Source: Acidobacteriota bacterium
GTDB taxonomy: Bacteria > Acidobacteriota > Terriglobia > Bryobacterales > Bryobacteraceae
Assembly (NCBI GenBank): GCA_023436715.1
Contig: JAEZIJ010000045.1
Span: forward strand, 1-18,527
DNA: 18,527 nt
Reading direction: 5' to 3'
Shown here: piece after piece, positions 12,715 to 18,527 of the stretch
How the letters are laid out: each line of letters opens with the position of its first letter
How positions within the stretch are numbered: position 1 is the stretch's first letter
Position numbers and translations under genes: made by a program
The notes under the pieces: model-generated
Database searches by the model: none
Told to the model about the DNA's origin: nothing
Seen by the model: only the letters and a program-made list of their open reading frames with translations

Positions 12715-14207
12715 CACTTGCCCAGGAACACGTAGGCGAGCACAACCGCAGCCGTCACCCCCGCCGCTCCGAGGCCGATCGCCATCAGGCTTGCCGATTC
12801 CAGCCGGTCCGATGCCACCGTCTGGAACATCGCCGGCGGCGCGCTTGGGGCCTGTTGAGGCGTGGGTGCTGCGGGCACGGCCAGCTCAGCCGCGGGGGCC
12901 GCCGCGATCACCTGCTCGGGCGCAGGCGCTGCCACAATTGCCTGCTCGACGGCAGGTGCGATGATAGTTGCCGCCTCGGGCGCAGGCGGGTTCGCGGCCG
13001 CCTTCTCGGCCAAAGGAGCGGCCACGACCACCGGCTCGGGCGTAGGCGCAGCCACGACCGCCTGAGCTGAGACAGGTGCCGTCACTACGGGTTCGGCTTC
13101 GGGTGCGGCGACAATCACCGGCTCTGGCGCAGGCGCTGCCACCGCCACCTGTGCGGTCGCAGGTACAGCCAAATTCACCGGCTCGGCCGAAGGTGTCGCG
13201 ACGACTGTCTGCTCAACTGCAGGCGCGCCTGCAACTGGCTGCTCGGCCGTAGGCATCGCCACAACAGGCGCAGGCGCTGGAGCTGGTTCTATTGCCGGCT
13301 CGGATTTCACCGGAGGCGGGGCCGGCTCAGTTGCTCCGGCGGCCACTGCTGCCGGTTCCGAAACTGCCGGGGCTGGCACGCTCGCCACCGCTTGCATGCC
13401 GTCGAGTGCTGCGCTGAACTCCTGGGCCGTCTGGTACCGCTCGGCTGGGTCTTTCGCCAGTGCTTTCAGAACCACACGGTCCATTGCTTCGGGAATTCCC
13501 GTGCGAAGCGCGCTCGGAGCTTTCGGGATCTGGCTGACATGCGCCAGCATCAGCTCGAACTGGCTCGCCGATTCGAAAGGCGTCTTACCCGTGATCGCCT
13601 CGTACAGCACTACCCCGACCGAGTACAGGTCGCCCCTGGGGTCCAGGGCGCCACTGCCCTTGATCTGCTCGGGCGAAATGTACTTCAGGCTTCCGACCAC
13701 GGCCCCCAGCTGAGTAAGTTGTGGGCTGTTCGGCGATTTCGCCAGCCCGAAGCCGGAAAGCTTCACCACACCTTCTGGCGTGATAACGATACTCGCCGGC
13801 GTGATGTCCCGGTGTACAATCTTCTGCCCGTGCGCGCACGCCAACGCTGCCAGCACCTGCCTGAAGTACGCCACAGCTTCCGTGCATCCGAGCGGCCCCG
13901 CTTCGAGTCGTTCCCTCAGCGTAACGCCCTCGACGAGTTCCGTCGTCATCACGGCCTGGCGCTCCAGTTCCATCGCGCTGTAAAAGCCCACGATGTTGGG
14001 GTGATTCAGCCGTGCGTGAACCTTCATCTCGCGCAGAAATCGCTCCATCCGCTCCTGATCGCCCTGTAGATTCCCGGGCAATACAGTCAATACCTCCAGC
14101 CGCCGTTCCTGAAGGTTCCGAACCCGGTAATCCACTTGTGTCTTGGACATCTTCAAGACATCGAGGATTTCATACCCGTTGTAAGTCTTTCCGATCTCGA
14201 AGGTCAT
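12714..14207 (-). CDS. tail-anchored Ser/Thr pseudokinase
   Basis: This 497-residue protein has a kinase-fold domain (1-270) lacking most of the catalytic apparatus. The G-loop region (LKMSKTQVDY, 19-28) has no glycine. The VAIK lysine is Thr41. HRDxKxxN reads HRDITPAS (Lys136 to Thr, Asn139 to Ser). DFG reads GFG (Gly152). The HRD Asp134, SPE (178-180) and RGDLYSVGVVLYE remain, so the fold should be intact. A Pro/Ala/Glu/Val linker follows (about 275-460), including 13 near-perfect decapeptide repeats. One transmembrane helix (474-495) lies at the extreme C-terminus with only two residues beyond it. I infer a scaffold or allosteric regulator of the adjacent kinase. A strong promoter lies upstream, and its stop overlaps the kinase start as TGATG. 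Confidence 0.92.
   Translation of the reverse strand: MTFEIGKTYNGYEILDVLKMSKTQVDYRVRNLQERRLEVLTVLPGNLQGDQERMERFLREMKVHARLNHPNIVGFYSAMELERQAVMTTELVEGVTLRERLEAGPLGCTEAVAYFRQVLAALACAHGQKIVHRDITPASIVITPEGVVKLSGFGLAKSPNSPQLTQLGAVVGSLKYISPEQIKGSGALDPRGDLYSVGVVLYEAITGKTPFESASQFELMLAHVSQIPKAPSALRTGIPEAMDRVVLKALAKDPAERYQTAQEFSAALDGMQAVASVPAPAVSEPAAVAAGATEPAPPPVKSEPAIEPAPAPAPVVAMPTAEQPVAGAPAVEQTVVATPSAEPVNLAVPATAQVAVAAPAPEPVIVAAPEAEPVVTAPVSAQAVVAAPTPEPVVVAAPLAEKAAANPPAPEAATIIAPAVEQAIVAAPAPEQVIAAAPAAELAVPAAPTPQQAPSAPPAMFQTVASDRLESASLMAIGLGAAGVTAAVVLAYVFLGK
12867..13253 (-). repeat. decapeptide-coding tandem repeat (13 copies) in pseudokinase
   Basis: Residues 319-447 of the pseudokinase show proline at 319, 329, 339, 349, 359, 369, 378, 388, 398, 408, 418, 428 and 438, with the next at 448. 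The unit is 10 residues (one is 9), consensus P-x-x-E-[QP]-x-V-x-A-A. The 30-bp DNA units are degenerate but visibly related (GGCTCGGGCGCAGGC-like blocks). Confidence 0.85.
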
Positions 14208-14261
14208 AAACGCCTTTCGGGCACACTAATCCGCTCTGACGCGGAAAACAAAGAAAGATGA

Positions 14262-14290
14262 ATTGTACGTAACCTCTTGCGGCAGGTCAA
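14262..14290 (-). promoter_or_regulatory. strong sigma-70 promoter for pseudokinase-kinase operon
   Basis: On the minus strand TTGACC (14290-14285) and TACAAT (14267-14262) are separated by exactly 17 nt, each one base from consensus. The start would fall near 14255, giving a leader of about 48 nt before ATG 14207, with GAAAGG as a ribosome-binding site. It lies in the 135-nt gap after the PP2C stop, so the kinases can be expressed apart from the phosphatase. Confidence 0.75.
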
Positions 14291-14342
14291 TCCATCGAGA
14301 GTTAATGGCGGCCCAATCCTTGAGTGCTAGGCGTACTGGAGC

Positions 14343-15077
14343 CTATAGGATTTCCCAGTCGTTGTACCGCAGCAGCACAACAGTCACGTTGTCCGGACCT
14401 CCGGCAGCTTTGGCTTGCGTGATGAGTTGTTCGACCTGGTACTGCAGCGGGGCGTCGTGCGAGAGAGTAGCGGCGATCGCCGGGTCCGTGACCGGCCCTG
14501 ACAGCCCGTCGGAGCACAGTAGAATCATGTCTCCCGGCGACAGTTCCTCGACCCGCATCCGCACCTTCAGTTCCGGCGTTGTCCCGACGGCCATCGTCAG
14601 CACATTCTTGTGGGGGAAGTTGGCGACCTCGGCTTCGGAGAGTCCAAAGCGCATCCGCATCTCGTTCACCAGGGTCTGATCGTAGGAGAGTTGCGTGAGC
14701 GTGCCGTTGCGCCAGAGATACGCCCGGCTGTCGCCGACATTGGCGATGTGTACGCGAGGAAGATCCCACAGTGCCACGACCACGGTCGAACCCATGCCGT
14801 TGCAGCCCTCATCGCTTCGCGCCCTGTCGAGCACCCGGCGGTTCGCTTCCTGTATGGCCGCTTCCGCCGCTGTTCCGGGATCCAACACCGGCGCGCAGCG
14901 CAGGTATCCCAGGATTGTCTCGACCGTTATGGCCGAAGCCACCTCCCCGCACGAGGCGCCTCCCATGCCGTCGGCTACGATGGCCACGTGCAGGCCAGAG
15001 TCGATCGACCAGTTGTCTTCGTTGTTTTGGCGGACGAGACCGGGATCGGTCGTCCCCCATGTTTCGAGCGCCGGCAT
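14343..15077 (-). CDS. PP2C-type protein phosphatase (PrpC/Stp family)
   Basis: This 244-residue Mn/Mg-dependent Ser/Thr phosphatase is the usual counterpart of PknB-type kinases. Motifs are complete: TDPGLVRQNNEDN (10-22), VADGMGG with metal ligand Asp36, MGSTVVVA, ANVGDSRAYL (112-121), YDQTLVNEM, LLCSDGLSG with Asp190, and GGPDNVTVVLL with Asp229. The length is normal and there is no membrane helix, so it is cytosolic. It lies upstream of the pseudokinase and kinase on the same strand (135-nt gap) and should dephosphorylate their targets and the kinase itself. ATG 15077 has AAGGA about 8 nt upstream. It is divergent from uppP across a 107-nt gap that must hold both promoters. Confidence 0.95.
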   Translation of the reverse strand: MPALETWGTTDPGLVRQNNEDNWSIDSGLHVAIVADGMGGASCGEVASAITVETILGYLRCAPVLDPGTAAEAAIQEANRRVLDRARSDEGCNGMGSTVVVALWDLPRVHIANVGDSRAYLWRNGTLTQLSYDQTLVNEMRMRFGLSEAEVANFPHKNVLTMAVGTTPELKVRMRVEELSPGDMILLCSDGLSGPVTDPAIAATLSHDAPLQYQVEQLITQAKAAGGPDNVTVVLLRYNDWEIL

Positions 15078-15184
15078 GCTGGATTCCTTGAGTATGTTAT
15101 CACGGCAATTTGCCCTAATGGCATCCGGATCTGCCGCCGTGCTGATGGGCCGGAGCCCTGCGGTACGATGGGACTTTCACCCCT

Positions 15185-16015
15185 ATGCCCCTCTACCAGG
15201 TCATCGTCATGGCGGTCGTGCAGAGCCTGACCGAGTTCCTGCCGGTCAGCAGTACCGCGCATCTGGCGCTCGTTCCGCGCCTCATGGGCTGGACCAGCCC
15301 GGAGATCAACAGCCTCGACTTCGACATCGCCCTGCACCTCGGCACCCTGACAGCCGTGATCCTGTACTTCTTCCGCGACTGGGTGCAGTTGACCGCTCAG
15401 GGCTTCGGGTTGAAGCTCGGCAATGATCCCGCCATTTCCAGGAACCGCAACCTGTTCTGGTTCCTGGTGGCCGCGACCATCCCGGTCGGCATCCTCGGAT
15501 ATATCTTCAAGGATCAGGCCGAGGGCCCCTGGCGCAACTCCCTCGTGATCGGGTCCACTCTGATCGGCGTTGGGCTTGTGATGTACATCGCCGAGCAAGT
15601 CGGCCATTTCAAGAAAGACATCGGCGGGATTTCCTTCACCGACGCCATTTTTATCGGCTTCGCCCAGGCGGTGGCGATCGTTCCCGGAGTCTCGCGCAGC
15701 GGCATTACCATCTCCACCGGCCTGTTCCGCGGTCTCGACCGCCAGGCCGCCGCCCGCTTCTCGTTCCTGCTCTCCACCCCCGCGCTCGCCGCCGCCGCCC
15801 TCAAGGCGTTCATGGACCTCCATAAGGCCGGCGGCCTCTCGCCCGACATGCGTATCCCCTTCCTGGTCGGCGTAGTCGTCTCGGCCGTCACCGGCTGGTT
15901 TGTGATTGCGTTTTTCCTCCGCTTCCTTCGGACCCGCACGCTCCGGTTTTTCGTGTATTACCGCATCGTTTTTGGCATAATAGTGATCGCTCTGGCTATC
16001 TTTGTCCGCCGCTAA
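15185..16015 (+). CDS. uppP: undecaprenyl-diphosphatase
   Basis: This 276-residue inner-membrane enzyme (UppP/BacA) dephosphorylates undecaprenyl diphosphate, recycling the lipid carrier for peptidoglycan and surface glycans and giving bacitracin tolerance. Visible are QSLTEFLPVSSTAH (13-26) with Glu17 and the SS[ST]xH motif ending at His26, and PGVSRSG (167-173) with Arg171, the two conserved catalytic regions. About eight hydrophobic helices and full family length support an intact enzyme. A TACGAT -10-like box lies at 15164-15169, but I see no good -35. The stop is followed after two nt by the ftsK start, so both are co-transcribed. Activity would support the polyprenyl-dependent GT-C enzyme encoded elsewhere in the window, among others. 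Confidence 0.96.
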   Translation: MPLYQVIVMAVVQSLTEFLPVSSTAHLALVPRLMGWTSPEINSLDFDIALHLGTLTAVILYFFRDWVQLTAQGFGLKLGNDPAISRNRNLFWFLVAATIPVGILGYIFKDQAEGPWRNSLVIGSTLIGVGLVMYIAEQVGHFKKDIGGISFTDAIFIGFAQAVAIVPGVSRSGITISTGLFRGLDRQAAARFSFLLSTPALAAAALKAFMDLHKAGGLSPDMRIPFLVGVVVSAVTGWFVIAFFLRFLRTRTLRFFVYYRIVFGIIVIALAIFVRR

Positions 16016-16017
16016 GG

Positions 16018-18396
16018 ATGAACGCTTCATCCCCGGCACGTTATTCTCGCCTCACGGAGGCCGCAGGTGTCCTGTCGCTGATCGCGGGCCTGTTGGTCTG
16101 GCTCAGCCTGGTCTCCTACCACCCGGACGATCCGTCCTGGAACACGGCCGCCGCGGGCCGCACCCGGAATCTGATCGGGCCGGCCGGGGCGCACCTTTCC
16201 GACCTGTTCTTCCAAACCTTCGGCGTCCTCTCCTTCGCGCTTCCCATCGTCCTGATCGTGCTCGCCTGGAACTGGGTCCGATGCCGCCAGGTGCGATACC
16301 CGCTCGGGCGCGCATTCGGCTATGTACTGTTTCTGCTGAGCAGTTGCGCCGGCTTTGAACTTGGGCCCAGGTGGGCGCTGTTCGGCGGCGCGGTACCCTC
16401 CGGTGGAACCATCGGCCTTGTGCTCGCCGATCATCTCCTCGCCTCGTTCAATCTCACCGGAGCGAGCCTGGTAACGCTTGCCTGTTTTCTGGTTTCGCTG
16501 TACTTGTCTTCCAGCTTCCGCATCGCTTATCTGTCGAACGTCGCCGCTCTCGGTTCGACGCTAGGGCAGCCTGTCGCCAACCGCTGGCGCGCCTGGCGCG
16601 CCCGTCGCGCTGCCGCTCCAAAGGCGAAACCGCCGCGTACCCGGCCCATGCGTGCTCCCGAGCCGGAGGCTGCGCCCGAGGCCGAACTAGAGGCCGAACC
16701 CCTGGTCGTGCCCGATCCGGCCGCTCCCGCCGCCACCCCCGAGCCTGAACCTGAACCTGATGACGAGCCCCCGTTCGAGCCCGACATCCCTATCCGCACG
16801 CTCGACGATTTGCCGCCTGAACGCGGCGTCCCCGGTCCGATGCTCGTCGAACAACCTGCGGCCGAAGAGCCCCCAAGCTCCCCGGCCCCGGCGCTTGCGC
16901 CCGCGGCGCCGTCGCGCAAGGTCTACCGGCTGCCCTCCACTGCGCTGCTGAACGAACCCGCCGGCCGGCCCGCGTACGATGAGGAAGAACTCAAGCAGAT
17001 CGCCTCGCGCATCCGCACGAAATTCGAAGAGTTCAACGTGCTCGGTTCCGTGGTTCAGATCAACCCTGGGCCGGTTGTGACCACCTTCGAGTTCAAGCCC
17101 GAGGCCGGCATCAAGTACAGCCGTATCACTTCGCTGAACGACGACCTGTGCATGGGGCTTCAGGCGGAGTCCATTCTGATCGAGCGCATCCCCGGCAAGC
17201 CGACCGTCGGCATCGAGGTCCCCAACTCGCGCCGCGAGGTGATCAGCCTGCGGCAGATGATCGAATCGGACGAGTTCGGCAACTCGCAGTCGCGCCTGAC
17301 GATTGCGCTCGGCAAGGATATCAACGGCCGCATCAAGGTCACGCCGCTCGAATCCATGCCGCACCTGCTCATTGCGGGCTCCACAGGGTCCGGCAAGAGC
17401 GTGATGCTGAACTCGCTCATCATGTCGGTGCTGTACAAGGCGACGCCCGACGAGGTCCGGATGATTCTGGTGGACCCGAAGCGGCTGGAGATGGGCCTCT
17501 ACGAAGGCATCCCCCACCTGCTCACGCCCGTTATCACGGACGCGAAAAAGGCTGCCAACGCCCTCCGCAATGCCGTGCTCGAAATGGAGCGGCGCCTCCG
17601 CCTGCTCGCCTCGCAGGGCGTACGCAACATCGACCAGTTCAACCGTAAGGTCCGGCAACTCCGGAGCCAGCCGATCTCGCTCTTCGAAGAGGACCCCGAG
17701 CCGCCCGAAGAGTTGCAGCCGCTGCCCTACATCCTTCTCGTAATCGATGAGTTGGCCGACCTGATGATGCTCGAGCGGCAGAATGTCGAGGAATCGATCA
17801 CCCGCCTCGCTCAGATGGCCCGTGCAGTGGGTATGCACCTGGTTGTTGCAACGCAGCGCCCCAGCGTGGACGTCATCACCGGTCTCATCAAGGCGAATTT
17901 CCCCGCGCGTCTCAGTTTCCGCGTGGCGACGCGCGTCGATTCGCGAACGGTTCTGGACGTGATGGGCGCCGAGCACCTGCTCGGCAAAGGCGATATGCTC
18001 GTTCTGCCGCCCGGCACCTCGCGCCTGATGCGCGTCCACGGCGCGTTTGTGGCGGAACCGGAAATCAACCGAGTCGTGGAGTTCTGGAAAAACCAGGCGA
18101 CCCCGGATTACGACCAGTCCTTCCTCGTCGCGCCGCCCTCGGATGACGACGAGCCCGGCGAATCTGAAGAGCTCTCCGGAGAGGAGGACCCGCTCTACCA
18201 CGATGCGGTCCGCGTCGTGCTCGAGATGGGCAAGGCGTCCACCTCAACGCTCCAGCGCCGTCTACGCCTCGGTTACGGCCGCGCCGCTCGCATTCTGGAT
18301 ATGATGCAGCGCGACGGCATCATCGGCCCGCCCGACGGCAGCAAACCCAGAGAGGTCCTCAAGCGCCCCGCCTGGCTGGATGAGATCGAGGGATAG
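16018..18396 (+). CDS. ftsK: DNA translocase FtsK
   Basis: This 792-residue septal DNA pump clears and aligns chromosome termini during division. Four transmembrane helices lie in the first 170 residues (about 14-33, 67-86, 99-112 and 147-167). A Pro/Glu/Ala linker (about 195-300) is much shorter than in E. coli. The alpha/beta motor follows, with Walker A GSTGSGKS (454-461) and Walker B ILLVIDE (572-578, Asp577-Glu578), then VVATQRPSVDVITGLIKANFPARLSFRV. The C-terminal gamma winged helix (about 724-785) with STLQRRLRLGYGRAARILDMMQ reads KOPS-type sites. All parts are present, so it should be functional. It starts two nt after uppP, an arrangement that ties envelope lipid recycling to division. 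Confidence 0.97.
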   Translation: MNASSPARYSRLTEAAGVLSLIAGLLVWLSLVSYHPDDPSWNTAAAGRTRNLIGPAGAHLSDLFFQTFGVLSFALPIVLIVLAWNWVRCRQVRYPLGRAFGYVLFLLSSCAGFELGPRWALFGGAVPSGGTIGLVLADHLLASFNLTGASLVTLACFLVSLYLSSSFRIAYLSNVAALGSTLGQPVANRWRAWRARRAAAPKAKPPRTRPMRAPEPEAAPEAELEAEPLVVPDPAAPAATPEPEPEPDDEPPFEPDIPIRTLDDLPPERGVPGPMLVEQPAAEEPPSSPAPALAPAAPSRKVYRLPSTALLNEPAGRPAYDEEELKQIASRIRTKFEEFNVLGSVVQINPGPVVTTFEFKPEAGIKYSRITSLNDDLCMGLQAESILIERIPGKPTVGIEVPNSRREVISLRQMIESDEFGNSQSRLTIALGKDINGRIKVTPLESMPHLLIAGSTGSGKSVMLNSLIMSVLYKATPDEVRMILVDPKRLEMGLYEGIPHLLTPVITDAKKAANALRNAVLEMERRLRLLASQGVRNIDQFNRKVRQLRSQPISLFEEDPEPPEELQPLPYILLVIDELADLMMLERQNVEESITRLAQMARAVGMHLVVATQRPSVDVITGLIKANFPARLSFRVATRVDSRTVLDVMGAEHLLGKGDMLVLPPGTSRLMRVHGAFVAEPEINRVVEFWKNQATPDYDQSFLVAPPSDDDEPGESEELSGEEDPLYHDAVRVVLEMGKASTSTLQRRLRLGYGRAARILDMMQRDGIIGPPDGSKPREVLKRPAWLDEIEG

Positions 18397-18427
18397 ACGG
18401 GCCAAACCGCTCCGTTGAAAATCACCG

Positions 18428-18526
18428 TTAGCTCTGTGGGACGGGCTCGGGGCTGATCGGGGTGAGCGCGACGGTATACCCCAATTTGCGCAACGCCTGG
18501 GTGAGCTTCCGAACGCGGCATTTTTT
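18428..18526 (-). CDS. C-terminal end of unidentified protein (partial)
   Basis: Leftward from the window edge, a frame reads KKCRVRKLTQALRKLGYTVALTPI and a short proline-rich tail, ending at TAA 18430-18428. The basic helix followed by 'LGYTVALTP' reminds me of some transposase C-termini, but 32 residues are too few to assign. It is convergent to ftsK with a 31-nt gap and no clear terminator. The start lies beyond the window. Confidence 0.4.
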   Translation of the reverse strand, partial: KKCRVRKLTQALRKLGYTVALTPISPEPVPQS

Positions 18527-18527
18527 G

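Noticed and set aside
12841..13380. Imperfect GC-rich repeats considered as a non-coding satellite or CRISPR-like array
   Set aside because: The 30-bp period corresponds to whole codons of the decapeptide repeat in the pseudokinase, so the repeat is protein-coding.
14328..14345. TAGGC...GCCTA stem at the PP2C stop considered as a terminator
   Set aside because: The stem is only 5 bp and no T-run follows on the minus strand.
16687..18201. 504-codon minus-strand open frame inside ftsK
   Set aside because: It lies antisense to the conserved FtsK motor, with no recognisable domain.

Overview
This 18.5 kb window looks like a chromosomal segment of a GC-rich soil-type bacterium. I infer Acidobacteriota, Bryobacterales/Solibacter-like. 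The reasons are the codon bias, the GC-rich intergenic hairpin repeats, the Hanks-type kinases with long Pro/Ala tails, and a diderm envelope (lipoprotein, outer-membrane barrel, UppP). No rRNA, tRNA, CRISPR array or intact insertion sequence was seen.

Left part (1-3434) is accessory. A REP-like dyad precedes an orphan lipoprotein gene (403-1029) and its terminator-like palindrome. Next comes a more AT-rich two-gene island. Its first gene (1476-2369) encodes a soluble protein of about 297 codons, interrupted in frame by a single TGA. Its second gene (2369-3004) encodes a four-helix membrane protein and overlaps the first as TAATG. The pair has the architecture of lambda RexA/RexB (cytosolic sensor plus small membrane effector). 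It is my best candidate for an undescribed, here probably inactivated, anti-phage system. A truncated HigA antitoxin follows on the minus strand (3159-3347).

From 8016 down to 3435 runs a four-gene minus-strand operon: PfkB-family sugar kinase, GT-C membrane glycosyltransferase, DapF-family protein, nucleotide-sugar dehydrogenase. The genes overlap or sit 13 nt apart. The DapF-like protein has serine in place of both catalytic cysteines. Upstream lies a plus-strand MNT nucleotidyltransferase gene whose HEPN partner is cut off by a cluster of three hairpin repeats (8501-8656).

From 8692 to 11268, three plus-strand genes encode a membrane-anchored metallophosphoesterase with an internal Tat-like motif, a second soluble metallophosphoesterase, and a small outer-membrane beta-barrel. 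Convergent to them is a minus-strand Ser/Thr signalling block: PP2C phosphatase (15077-14343), pseudokinase (14207-12714) and active Hanks kinase (12714-11302). The pseudokinase has lost the G-loop, the VAIK lysine, the HRDxKxxN lysine and asparagine, and the DFG aspartate. A 13-copy decapeptide repeat links it to a C-terminal membrane anchor, and a very good sigma-70 promoter precedes it.

The right end carries plus-strand uppP (15185-16015) and ftsK (16018-18396), two nucleotides apart. The last 100 nt hold the C-terminal end of an unrecognised minus-strand gene. Several elements concern the envelope: undecaprenyl-phosphate recycling (UppP), a GT-C enzyme of a type that uses polyprenyl-linked sugars, a uronic-acid-forming dehydrogenase, and division (FtsK). 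Three toxin/defence-like loci (Rex-like, HigA, HEPN/MNT) are all broken, which suggests repeated acquisition and decay of defence genes here.
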